From assembly GCF_011082085.1 (NCBI RefSeq), contig NZ_CP041063.1, positions 3,396,001 through 3,460,000 of the forward strand: DNA of 64,000 nt, read 5' to 3'. The notes below the pieces were generated by a model. It was not told where the DNA came from, did not search any database, and saw nothing but the letters and a program-made list of their open reading frames with translations. Positions 31,675 to 38,745 of the stretch are shown in pieces (the first letter of the stretch is position 1; every line of letters begins with the position of its first letter). The translations under genes were made by a program, and so were the position numbers. The stretch comes from Bacillus sp. Cs-700. GTDB taxonomy: Bacteria > Bacillota > Bacilli > Bacillales > Guptibacillaceae.

Positions 31675-32553
31675 ATGAACATCAATTGGATTAAAACGTT
31701 TGTTGCAGCAGCAAGTTACGAAAATTTTAGAGAGACCGCTGAGAAACTATATCTTGCGCAACCAACTGTAACGGTACATATTCAACAGCTCGAGAAACAG
31801 ATTGGTAGTAAGTTGTTTATGAAAAGTGGACGTCGGGTTGTTCTTTCTGAAGCAGGAAGGCAGTTTTTACCTCATGCAAAGGAAATGATGGAGCAATATG
31901 AGCAAAGCTTACGTCATATGAATGGCTGGCGACAGGGGTATCATCACAAATTAACGCTCGCTGTATCTCCATTGATTGCAGCAACCGTTCTTCCAAGTGT
32001 GCTACAGCAATTTATAAAAGCTTATCCATCAATAGAAGTTGTTGTAAAAGTAAGTGAGTCGAATGAGATTGGAGGGATGGTGGCTAGAAATGTTGCAGAT
32101 TTCGGGCTATCTCGTATGCAATCGGTAGAGACCCATCTAAGGTGCGAGCAAATTGGAGCTGATCCGATTGTGCTTGTTGTTCCCCATGATGGTGGCGATG
32201 CTGAAACTAGTCTGCCGCTTTCACTAAATGATTTTTGTACACAGTTAACGCTCCTAACGCACAATCATCCGGATTATTGGAACGATTTATTAGTCGAATT
32301 AAGATCGAAGTATGAGGGCATAAGGACGATGGTTGTCTCACAAGTTCATATTACAAAAAGGTTTATTGAAGAAGGATTGGGGTATTCTTTTCTACCACGT
32401 TCCTCTGTTCAGCGAGAGCTATTTGAAGGAAGGATGCTACAAGTAGATACGAGAGAAATTAGACTACCTGAGGTTCATACGTATCTGGTATATCATCATT
32501 TATCGAACGAAGCTGTGAAATTTAAAGAATTTATCGAACGAAATCTCCAATAA
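31675..32553 (+). CDS. citR: LysR-family regulator, CitR-like
   Basis: A 292-residue LysR regulator. The N-terminal winged helix (WIKTFVAAASYENFRETAEKLYLAQPTVTVHIQQLEKQIGSKLFMKSGRRVVLSEAGRQFLPHAKEM is in full agreement with the family) is followed by a periplasmic-binding-like effector domain. Divergent orientation from citA suggests it is the citA repressor, as CitR is in B. subtilis. GGAG precedes the ATG at proper spacing. Confidence 0.85.
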   Translation: MNINWIKTFVAAASYENFRETAEKLYLAQPTVTVHIQQLEKQIGSKLFMKSGRRVVLSEAGRQFLPHAKEMMEQYEQSLRHMNGWRQGYHHKLTLAVSPLIAATVLPSVLQQFIKAYPSIEVVVKVSESNEIGGMVARNVADFGLSRMQSVETHLRCEQIGADPIVLVVPHDGGDAETSLPLSLNDFCTQLTLLTHNHPDYWNDLLVELRSKYEGIRTMVVSQVHITKRFIEEGLGYSFLPRSSVQRELFEGRMLQVDTREIRLPEVHTYLVYHHLSNEAVKFKEFIERNLQ

Positions 32554-32554
32554 A

Positions 32555-32582
32555 AAACCCAATCAGCGTCCTGATCGGGTTT
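32555..32582 (+). terminator. Terminator after citR
   Basis: AAACCC-ATCAG / CTGAT-GGGTTT hairpin with a four-base loop and one mismatch. The T run is short. Confidence 0.65.
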
Positions 32583-32698
32583 ACCACTTATTTTCCGAGT
32601 GTGAAATAAGTGGTGTGGGATAGGTGCGTGATTTTAGATCCTACAGGCTAGCTTACACGCTTTTCTAGTATGTGTTAAATGAAAGAGAGTATGCACAA

Positions 32699-33103
32699 TT
32701 AATAAGAAGTAAGCCCCCATATTTTCCAGTCCTTGTCTACTTTTGTAGCAAAAAGATGCATTCGTACAGGAAGTTGTGCAGAGTTTTTGGTGACAAGGAC
32801 GTCGATTATATACGTGTGATCTGCCACTTTTTTCTTACAAGTTTTTAGTGCTGGTTTGTAATAGTGAGACGTTTTCTTTAAAGGAGAAATGCTTACAATT
32901 TGCCACGTTTTCGTGTCCTGGTTTGTAGCCATAAGTCCTGATAGGAGTGAGTTCGCTTTAGAAGGAAGTCCTTGCTTGGAATTCACTTCACTTAAATTGG
33001 GGGTTGGACACTTTCCTTGAAGAAGCTGTACTGGACTAGCTGCGTTTGAAGACATTGGTAAGAGAAAGAAAATAACAAGTGTTGCGCTAATGTATCGTTT
33101 CAA
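32699..33103 (-). CDS. Small secreted protein, unknown function
   Basis: A 134-residue protein with a clear signal peptide (MKRYISATLVIFFLLPMSSNAASP; cleavage likely after SNA). The mature part has two cysteines (GKCPTP, LKTCKKK) and a C-terminus VRMHLFATKVDKDWKIWGLTSY resembling small NTF2/DUF-type secreted domains. The start is TTG 33103, with AAAGGTGG 8 bases upstream. A GTG at 33115 would spoil the signal peptide. It is divergent from the radical SAM gene. Confidence 0.7.
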   Translation of the reverse strand: MKRYISATLVIFFLLPMSSNAASPVQLLQGKCPTPNLSEVNSKQGLPSKANSLLSGLMATNQDTKTWQIVSISPLKKTSHYYKPALKTCKKKVADHTYIIDVLVTKNSAQLPVRMHLFATKVDKDWKIWGLTSY

Positions 33104-33163
33104 GATGCATTCCACCTTTCTCTGCTTACAGTGTCCAGAATGAATAAATGTATGCAGCGTTAT

Positions 33164-33177
33164 CGAATGTATGTTCG
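33164..33177 (+). promoter_or_regulatory. Candidate LexA (SOS) box
   Basis: CGAATGTATGTTCG matches the Bacillus consensus CGAAC-N4-GTTYG with a single mismatch in the left half site. It lies 9 bases upstream of a TATACT (33186-33191) that could be the -10 of the radical SAM gene. That position suits repression by LexA. Confidence 0.5.
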
Positions 33178-33213
33178 GTTTGTGCTATACTTAATGTAAA
33201 GGGAGGGAGCAAA

Positions 33214-34050
33214 TTGAAACCTTCAATTGAAACGAAAACAGCTCGATCGATCTTAACCAAAGGAACTGGGTTTCTTCATGGATATAGTCATACACTTAAT
33301 CCTTACGCTGGATGTGCGTTTGGGTGTTCGTATTGCTACGTTAGAAGAATGCCGATCTCCCTTTTTAGAGAAGAAGATTGGGGAGCCTGGGTAGATATCA
33401 AAGAAAATGCAACTGATCTTGTGAAGAAAGAAATCCCGAAAGCACGTAAAAAGGGTCGGGTATCGATATTTATGTCTTCTTCCACCGATCCGTATCAACC
33501 AGTGGAACATAAAACGCACTTAACGAGAGGGTTGTTAGAGGCGATGATCGAAGAGAGTCCTGACTTTTTGTTTCTTCAAACCCGGTCTCCACTCGTTACA
33601 AGAGATATCGACCTTCTAAAGCAATTCAAGAATAAAATTCTTGTCAGTATGACAGTTGAAACAGATCTTGAGTCAGTTCGCAAAATCTTTGCTCCGTCAG
33701 CACCACCGATTCATGCAAGGTTAAAAGCGATTCAACAGTTACGGTCTGAAGGCATACCAGTGCAAGGTGCTGTCGCACCACTACTACCATGCTCAGAGCA
33801 ATTTCCACTTAAGTTAGCTGAAGTAACGGATCGCATTACACTAGATGACTTTTTTATGGGAGATGGAAGTGGGGGTAAACGAACGGAGCAGCTTGGGATT
33901 CGAAAATTATTTGAGGAAAATGGTTTCCTTGATTGGTATGATCGGCAGGCGTATTTGAAAATAAAACGTCGACTGCAAGAGGTTTTCTCTGAAAATGCGA
34001 TTTATATTTCTCAAGAAGGTTTTTATCCCCCAAAAGGAAGTGAGCGTTAA
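33214..34050 (+). CDS. Radical SAM protein of the spore photoproduct lyase family
   Basis: A 278-residue radical SAM enzyme. The cluster ligands are Cys34, Cys38 and Cys41 in NPYAGCAFGCSYCYVRR. SSTDPYQPVEHKTHLTRGLLEAM and QTRSPLVTRDIDLL are signatures of the SplB-like subgroup. It is shorter than authentic SplB (about 340 residues), so repair of the spore photoproduct is not assured. The start is TTG 33214, with GGGAGGGAG just upstream. A candidate LexA box lies in the promoter, suggesting a DNA-damage role. Confidence 0.8.
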   Translation: MKPSIETKTARSILTKGTGFLHGYSHTLNPYAGCAFGCSYCYVRRMPISLFREEDWGAWVDIKENATDLVKKEIPKARKKGRVSIFMSSSTDPYQPVEHKTHLTRGLLEAMIEESPDFLFLQTRSPLVTRDIDLLKQFKNKILVSMTVETDLESVRKIFAPSAPPIHARLKAIQQLRSEGIPVQGAVAPLLPCSEQFPLKLAEVTDRITLDDFFMGDGSGGKRTEQLGIRKLFEENGFLDWYDRQAYLKIKRRLQEVFSENAIYISQEGFYPPKGSER

Positions 34051-34070
34051 ATTGCTTTGAACATAAATTA

Positions 34071-34110
34071 ACACAAAAAGGTTAGAAGTGATTCTTCTAA
34101 CCTTTTGTGT
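34071..34110. terminator. Bidirectional terminator
   Basis: ACACAAAA-GGTTAGAAG / CTTCTAACC-TTTTGTGT with one bulged A. It closes both the radical SAM gene and the convergent protease gene. Confidence 0.85.
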
Positions 34111-34129
34111 GGTGACGCTATTTTAATCT

Positions 34130-35293
34130 TTATTTTAATTTCTGAGCATTTCCATTTAGAATTTTTAACTGGTCATTTTCATAACCGACTTGATAGGTAA
34201 CATTATAGAGAGAGGTCGTCGTTTTTTTATCCTCAGTTCGTTCATTTGCTTTAATTGTTGCCGTTACTTTTACTTCGTCATTGGTTTGATTTAAGCTACC
34301 GGTCATATTCGAAACTTCAACATTGAGAGTATGGATGTAACCCTTCCGAAAATCTTCATAAACCATCTCGCTTTGCCAGCGGCTTCCAAGCAGGGAGTAG
34401 GCTGTTACATAGTCTTGAGTGGAAAGACTTTCATAAAAGTAACCAATGAGGTAAGTAGCATTATTTTTAAAATCTTCTCCTGTTAGTCCTTGAGGTGTAG
34501 CTACTTCTTCTTTACTTTCATCATCGACTGTTAGTTTAATCGGTTCATCAGACCAGTCTTTGATTTGGTCGATAACGTTTGGAAGCGGAATGCTAAACCC
34601 AATGGCGCCTGAATCTGTACCTGCAGAATTGATCGCAATGGCTTCACCTGTAGTAGCATCGATAAGAGGGCCACCACTGTTTCCTTTTGTAATGGGTGCG
34701 GATATTTGATAAATATGTTCATAGCGATAAGGCTCTAAAATAAATTCTCGATCTAAACCGCTAACAATCCCGGTTGTTACAGTGTTTTGTAGCCCAAGAG
34801 GACTTCCAAGAGCGATGATGTTATCGCCAACTTCTGCCATGCGTTCCTCAGCAACTGAAAGCGGGGGATTCTTTTTTAGACCAGGTACGCGTATGACCGC
34901 TATATCAGTTGTATCTCCCATACCAATAATTTGGGCTTCGAATTGTTTGGCGTCGGACGTTTTAACGGTAATCTTTTGTGCTCCTTCGACTACATGAGCA
35001 TTCGTAATGACATCACCTTCCGAATTGTAGAGGAAGCCAGAGCCTGAAGATGACCCGTCTTTTAAATTAACCTCAATTTGGACGACGCTTTTTTGTGTTT
35101 CATGAATCACGGATTTTAAGTTTGGTTCTTCTACTGTCTTTTCTGATGTATCTGTTTTCTTACCGAGAGAAGAAGTTGCTTTAACGGCCGTACTAGAGTA
35201 GGATTCATGTAAAAAATAAAAACCTATGCCTCCGATAACTAGAATGAAGAGAGAACTAGTCAGGGATAGGAGTAAAACTAATTTCTTAGACAT
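34130..35293 (-). CDS. Membrane-anchored HtrA-like trypsin-fold serine protease
   Basis: A 387-residue protein with an N-terminal membrane anchor (about 5-28) and an S1C protease domain. The triad is visible: His100 (ITNAHVVEG), Asp130 (TTDIAVIRV) and Ser206 (KGNSGGPL). In place of the PDZ domain usual for HtrA there is a C-terminal region (about 270-387) that looks like an NTF2-like fold (YFYESLSTQDYVTAYSLLGSRWQSE). Spacing from AAAGGAG to ATG is long, about 13 bases. It follows the zinc-ribbon gene by 23 bases and is probably cotranscribed. Confidence 0.85.
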   Translation of the reverse strand: MSKKLVLLLSLTSSLFILVIGGIGFYFLHESYSSTAVKATSSLGKKTDTSEKTVEEPNLKSVIHETQKSVVQIEVNLKDGSSSGSGFLYNSEGDVITNAHVVEGAQKITVKTSDAKQFEAQIIGMGDTTDIAVIRVPGLKKNPPLSVAEERMAEVGDNIIALGSPLGLQNTVTTGIVSGLDREFILEPYRYEHIYQISAPITKGNSGGPLIDATTGEAIAINSAGTDSGAIGFSIPLPNVIDQIKDWSDEPIKLTVDDESKEEVATPQGLTGEDFKNNATYLIGYFYESLSTQDYVTAYSLLGSRWQSEMVYEDFRKGYIHTLNVEVSNMTGSLNQTNDEVKVTATIKANERTEDKKTTTSLYNVTYQVGYENDQLKILNGNAQKLK

Positions 35294-35316
35294 CCGTTGT
35301 TACATACTCCTTTCAG

Positions 35317-36474
35317 TTAATCCAAATACCATGTAAAGTGATCAATTTGTACGGTGAACTCATCAAGATTCTCCACCTCATCACCAACATCATAGATCAT
35401 AAAATCAAATTTCCCTTTATCGTCAGGATAAAGTTTGTCGGGATTAATATACACTTCACCTTGGTCAAATTCGTTTCCATCTCCGTCGATTACCTTATAG
35501 GAGGCTCCAATCGAGTTTACTGGAACGGTAGCTTTGCTTGTCACTTGACCAGTTACTTTTAATTCGTCGTAATCGGTTATTTCCGTTTTTAAATCGGTTA
35601 GTTCGATAGCACTCGTTCGGTTCATTTCTTCTTCTTTTGCAGCAACAACCATCGCATGTTCAATGCGCTTCTGTTGTTCTTCTTCAAAAGAATTTCGTCT
35701 TTTTTCAATGACGGTCTTCAGGTTTGATAATTTTTTATGGTCTTTATTAATCTGTAAACCTTCGTCAACGGCGTTGAGTGCTTCTGTAAAGTGATTTTCT
35801 TCTAAAAATTGATTCGCTTCATTAATTGTGAAGTCTATTAGCTGACTGCGAATTTGACTAGCAATTTCCTGCGCCTCATCAACCTGTAACGTTTCTGCTC
35901 TCGTCAAAACAGGTTTCAATTCATCAATCGATTTTTTTCCTTTCATATCATACTTTAACTCAGCAACCATGACAGTTGTTCGAGAGGAGGCGATCTCACT
36001 TTGTAAATGCGAGGCAACCTCTCCTTTATAAGTAGCTGTTAAATCCTCAGCTCGTCGAATCAGTTCGAGTGCTTCTGCATGTTGGTCCTGCTGTCTTTCT
36101 TTTTCCGCCTGATTAAGCGTATCTTTGACGTTAAGTGCAGTTGCAACTATATTGCTATTCACTTCCGCTGCAGGGAAATGACTTCTGTTTTTTTTCGCTT
36201 CTTTAAATTGTTCTTGAGCTGCTTCGAAATCGCCTTTTTTCGCCAACTCTTCTCCTCTTTCAAATGAGCGAATCGCTGATTTTGTTACCGATTCTTCATA
36301 AAAATAATAGCCTGAAAGGGAGATAGCGAGGATAAGGAAAATCATTAATGGTAACCAACGCCACATAATGGAAAGGCTTCGGTTGGAGTTTTTCTGCGGA
36401 ATCAATTCTTTTCCGCAGGAGAAGCAAAATTGTTCATTTTGACCTCTCTTTTTTCCACAATGTGGACAATACAT
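35317..36474 (-). CDS. Zinc-ribbon membrane protein with long extracytoplasmic helical domain
   Basis: A 385-residue protein. The N-terminal zinc ribbon MYCPHCGKKRGQNEQFCFSCGKEL is cytoplasmic. One membrane helix spans about 39-59 (WLPLMIFLILAISLSGYYFY). A Glu/Lys-rich TPR-like or coiled-coil region (about 70-275) and a C-terminal beta domain (about 285-385, FxVQIDHFTWYLD) follow. The ATG at 36474 with GGTGG upstream is preferred over an upstream in-frame start. It is the first gene of an apparent two-gene operon with the HtrA-like protease. The function is not known. Confidence 0.78.
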   Translation of the reverse strand: MYCPHCGKKRGQNEQFCFSCGKELIPQKNSNRSLSIMWRWLPLMIFLILAISLSGYYFYEESVTKSAIRSFERGEELAKKGDFEAAQEQFKEAKKNRSHFPAAEVNSNIVATALNVKDTLNQAEKERQQDQHAEALELIRRAEDLTATYKGEVASHLQSEIASSRTTVMVAELKYDMKGKKSIDELKPVLTRAETLQVDEAQEIASQIRSQLIDFTINEANQFLEENHFTEALNAVDEGLQINKDHKKLSNLKTVIEKRRNSFEEEQQKRIEHAMVVAAKEEEMNRTSAIELTDLKTEITDYDELKVTGQVTSKATVPVNSIGASYKVIDGDGNEFDQGEVYINPDKLYPDDKGKFDFMIYDVGDEVENLDEFTVQIDHFTWYLD

Positions 36475-36824
36475 TCTTATTCCACCTGCTTTCAATCTCA
36501 ATCACTAGTTATATTTTGACACATTTTATTGAAGAGGGAAATATCTTTCAAAGGGTTGTTGGTGAAATGAAATATTAAGCAATTTTCACGCAAATTTTGA
36601 TCTTTCTCCTTTAACAAAGCACTTTGTGTCGCCATTTAATACTAAAGACATGATTTTATCGAACGTGAATAAAATTGAGTGAATAGTCGCAGGTCTAAGA
36701 TCATGATATCTTTTGAAAGTAGTCGTTTCATACGTTCGTCCCGTGTTTTAGGGTCCTGTTCACACTATATATCCTTTGATAAGATGATCTCAAGACCCCC
36801 TTTCAAATATTCCGTTACCAGGAA

Positions 36825-36851
36825 GACCGGCATTTGCCGGTCCTTTTTTTG
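36825..36851 (+). terminator. Orphan terminator 1
   Basis: GACCGGC / GCCGGTC hairpin with loop ATTT, followed by seven T residues. No upstream gene on this strand within 2.7 kb. Confidence 0.85.
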
Positions 36852-36989
36852 TTGGTTCGCGTAAGCAAACAAGCGCATGGTCTTATGTAGGTAAGAGAAA
36901 CAACTTTTATTTTAAGGAAAGTTATTCTTTTTTGAAACCTCATTCCATGCAGTATCGTCTAATAGTTGAAAACCCTTATTCCCTTAGAT

Positions 36990-37030
36990 GTAGCTACCGA
37001 GATCTCATTCTGGTAGCTGCTTTTTTTTTA
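36990..37030 (+). terminator. Orphan terminator 2
   Basis: GTAGCTACC / GGTAGCTGC hairpin followed by nine T residues, just upstream of the tetR promoter. Confidence 0.85.
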
Positions 37031-37036
37031 GGTTCA

Positions 37037-37065
37037 TTGCAAAAATGAAAAGGAATTGGTATAAT
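37037..37065 (+). promoter_or_regulatory. SigA promoter of the tetR-SMR operon
   Basis: TTGCAA (37037-37042), a 17-base spacer, then a perfect TATAAT (37060-37065). Confidence 0.85.
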
Positions 37066-37130
37066 AACTAACGAACGGTAGGTAGAGCCCTGCGTTTTAT
37101 TTTTTCTTGTAAACTAACGATCGGTAGGTA
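37066..37130 (+). promoter_or_regulatory. Two operator copies for the TetR regulator
   Basis: The 19-base unit AACTAACGAWCGGTAGGTA occurs at 37066-37084 and 37112-37130, with one base differing. Each copy contains a near-palindromic TAACGATCGGTA-type core. The first copy starts right after the -10 box and the second ends 7 bases before the tetR start. That is where a repressor would block transcription. Confidence 0.75.
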
Positions 37131-37137
37131 ATGTGAA

Positions 37138-37722
37138 ATGAAAAAAGATTCAACTCAAGATCGCATTAAAGAGGTTGCACTGATTTTATTTGCTCGTAAA
37201 GGATTTGAAGGAACTTCCCTATCAGAAATCGCTTCAGGTGTGGGAATAAAGAAGCCTTCTCTTTATGCACATTATAAAAGTAAGGAAGATCTCTTTTTAG
37301 CTGTCATCCATAAAGTATCCGTTGATTACAATGCGTTTTTTATACAGACTGCAGAAGAATTAAGCGGTCGGATTCCAGAAGATCAGCTTTATTACCTGCT
37401 TCACAAAAACACAAGTTATTTGAGAAATGATGAATTGAGTCTGATCTTTAAACGAATGATGCTGTTTCCACCTGAATCGCTCAGACCAGACATATACGCT
37501 ATGTTTGAAAAAACAGAAGATGTGATGAGACAGGTGATTCAATCAATCCTTGTACAGATGGTCCACGAAGAGGAGTGGGAGCAGGTTTTTGATGCTTATT
37601 TATGTCTACTTGATGGGGTGTTTGAACAGGTTTTCTATTATTCACCTGAAGAGCATAAAAAACGTCTGGAAAATTCGTGGTCAGCTTTTATTAAAGGTGT
37701 TTATAGTAGGGAGGAGAAGTAG
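37138..37722 (+). CDS. TetR-family repressor of the SMR efflux genes
   Basis: A 194-residue TetR regulator. The N-terminal helix-turn-helix is DRIKEVALILFARKGFEGTSLSEIASGVGIKKPSLYAHYKSKEDLFLAV. The C-terminal ligand domain is not family-specific by eye. It starts the operon, is followed by two SMR genes after one base, and is preceded by two copies of a probable operator. Autoregulation and derepression by the pump's substrate are likely. Confidence 0.88.
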   Translation: MKKDSTQDRIKEVALILFARKGFEGTSLSEIASGVGIKKPSLYAHYKSKEDLFLAVIHKVSVDYNAFFIQTAEELSGRIPEDQLYYLLHKNTSYLRNDELSLIFKRMMLFPPESLRPDIYAMFEKTEDVMRQVIQSILVQMVHEEEWEQVFDAYLCLLDGVFEQVFYYSPEEHKKRLENSWSAFIKGVYSREEK

Positions 37723-37723
37723 C

Positions 37724-38047
37724 ATGGCATGGATTTATCTTGTAATAGGTGGGCTGATGGAAGTTTTATGGGCAATTGGTTTAAAATATTCCGATGGGTT
37801 TACGAATCCAATGATTAGTTTGTTAACAATTGTAGGAATTGTAACGAGTTTTTACTTTTTTGCGAGAGCGTTAAAGTATTTACCTGTGGGTACGGCCTAT
37901 GCCATTTTTACTGGACTGGGAGCCGCAGGAACAGCGGTCATTGGCATGATGTTTTTAAATGAATCAATTAGTTTAATGAAAATCTTTTTTATCATATTGC
38001 TCATTTCTTCCATTATTGGCTTGAAGTTAAATGCGAAGGAAGCATAG
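37724..38047 (+). CDS. SMR efflux subunit, YkkC-like
   Basis: A 107-residue four-helix small multidrug resistance protein. The essential membrane glutamate is Glu13 (GGLMEVLWAIGLKYSDG). The helix 3 motif LPVGTAYAIFTGLGAAGTAVIG is intact. Sequence around WAIGLK resembles YkkC of B. subtilis, half of a paired exporter associated with guanidinium or cationic drugs. GGGAGGAGAAG precedes the ATG. Confidence 0.88.
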   Translation: MAWIYLVIGGLMEVLWAIGLKYSDGFTNPMISLLTIVGIVTSFYFFARALKYLPVGTAYAIFTGLGAAGTAVIGMMFLNESISLMKIFFIILLISSIIGLKLNAKEA

Positions 38048-38059
38048 GAGGAGTTTACA

Positions 38060-38377
38060 ATGGCATGGATTGCATTATTAATCGCTGGACTTGGTGAAGT
38101 TGGCGGTGTAATTAGTTTAAAGTTATCTGAAGGGTTTACTAAATTAAAACCGTCTATTTTTACGATCTTATTCGGATCGATGAGCTTTTTTATGTTGTCC
38201 TTATCTTTAAAGGCATTGCCAGTAGGTACGGCTTATGCCATTTGGACGGGAATCGGTTCAGCGGGAAGTGTTTTAATTGGGATGTACTGGTTTAAGGAAC
38301 CAAGGAACCGGATGCAATTAGTGTTAATATCCTGTGTCGTCATATCAGTTGTAGGGCTTCGAATAGCAGAGGGTTGA
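38060..38377 (+). CDS. SMR efflux subunit, YkkD-like
   Basis: A 105-residue partner SMR protein with Glu13 (AGLGEVGGVISLKLSEG) and LPVGTAYAIWTGIGSAGSVLIG. Paired SMR genes normally form a heterodimer with opposite membrane orientation. AGGAGG lies upstream of the ATG. The start of the next promoter (TTGATT) lies at the stop codon. Confidence 0.88.
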   Translation: MAWIALLIAGLGEVGGVISLKLSEGFTKLKPSIFTILFGSMSFFMLSLSLKALPVGTAYAIWTGIGSAGSVLIGMYWFKEPRNRMQLVLISCVVISVVGLRIAEG

Positions 38378-38402
38378 TTTTGTCAGATCATTCAGATAGA
38401 AT
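38374..38402 (+). promoter_or_regulatory. Probable promoter of the ABC-F leader
   Basis: TTGATT (38374-38379), a 17-base spacer, then TAGAAT (38397-38402). It overlaps the end of the second SMR gene and would start a leader of about 330 bases ahead of the ABC-F gene. Confidence 0.6.
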
Positions 38403-38433
38403 AGAATTATTAATTAGAGGAGGTGAGGAAGAG

Positions 38434-38562
38434 ATGTCTAACGCTTTTGTTCGTACGGAATTTATGGATTATGTATCGATTTGCCGTGCGATTTTTCATG
38501 AAGTTGCTATTGAAGGGACAAGTGTGTCCAAATTCAGCAACTTCATAAGAAAAAAAGCGTAA
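38434..38562 (+). CDS. Small ORF in the ABC-F leader (42 aa)
   Basis: Starts MSNAFVRTEFMDYVSICRAI, with a strong GGAGGTGAGG ribosome binding site upstream. It has no recognised family. The coding region contains a long imperfect hairpin (38498-38546). It lies between a promoter and two terminators ahead of an ABC-F gene, so it could be a leader peptide used for ribosome-mediated attenuation, or an independent small protein. Confidence 0.5.
   Translation: MSNAFVRTEFMDYVSICRAIFHEVAIEGTSVSKFSNFIRKKA
38498..38546 (+). repeat. Long hairpin inside the small leader ORF
   Basis: ATGAAGTTGCT (38498-38508) is perfectly complementary to AGCAACTTCAT (38536-38546). The inner segments GGACA and TGTCC pair with a four-base loop. 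No T run follows on either strand, so it is not a terminator. Confidence 0.8.
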
Positions 38563-38608
38563 GGCTCTCTTACCCTGCTTCAGGCGGAATGGATAAATTA
38601 ACAGATAT

Positions 38609-38638
38609 GGGAGCGGCAATTTGCCGTTCTCTTTTTTC
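38609..38638 (+). terminator. Leader terminator 1
   Basis: GAGCGGCA / TGCCGTTCTC hairpin followed by six T residues, 46 bases after the small ORF. Confidence 0.8.
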
Positions 38639-38690
38639 TTTAAGTACGAGGCTTCATATTGACTTAAAGATGATAAATTCCAGATTAAAC

Positions 38691-38728
38691 CACAGGTAAG
38701 GTGTAACCTTATTTGTGTTTTTTTTTTG
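38691..38728 (+). terminator. Attenuator-type terminator directly ahead of the ABC-F gene
   Basis: CACAggTAAGG / CCTTAttTGTG hairpin followed by about eleven T residues. It ends three bases before the GAAAGG ribosome binding site of the ABC-F gene. Read-through must be regulated for the gene to be expressed from the upstream promoters. Confidence 0.8.
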
Positions 38729-38745
38729 TAGAAAGGATGATAAAC

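Larger units (their letters stand above)
36475..37059. other. Gene-free stretch with two isolated terminators
   Basis: No credible coding region: the longest frame (36679-36864) has no ribosome binding site and runs through a terminator. The stretch holds two intrinsic terminators in the plus direction, at 36825-36851 and 36990-37030. Neither follows a recognisable gene, which suggests one or two short transcripts or remnants of leaders. No T-box core or other riboswitch was recognised. Confidence 0.6.

Noticed and set aside
36640-36851. T-box or other riboswitch before the orphan terminator
   Set aside because: The T-box core AGGGTGGNACCGCG and other class signatures are absent.
36679-36864. 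61-codon plus-strand ORF in the gene-free interval
   Set aside because: No ribosome binding site, and it crosses a strong terminator.
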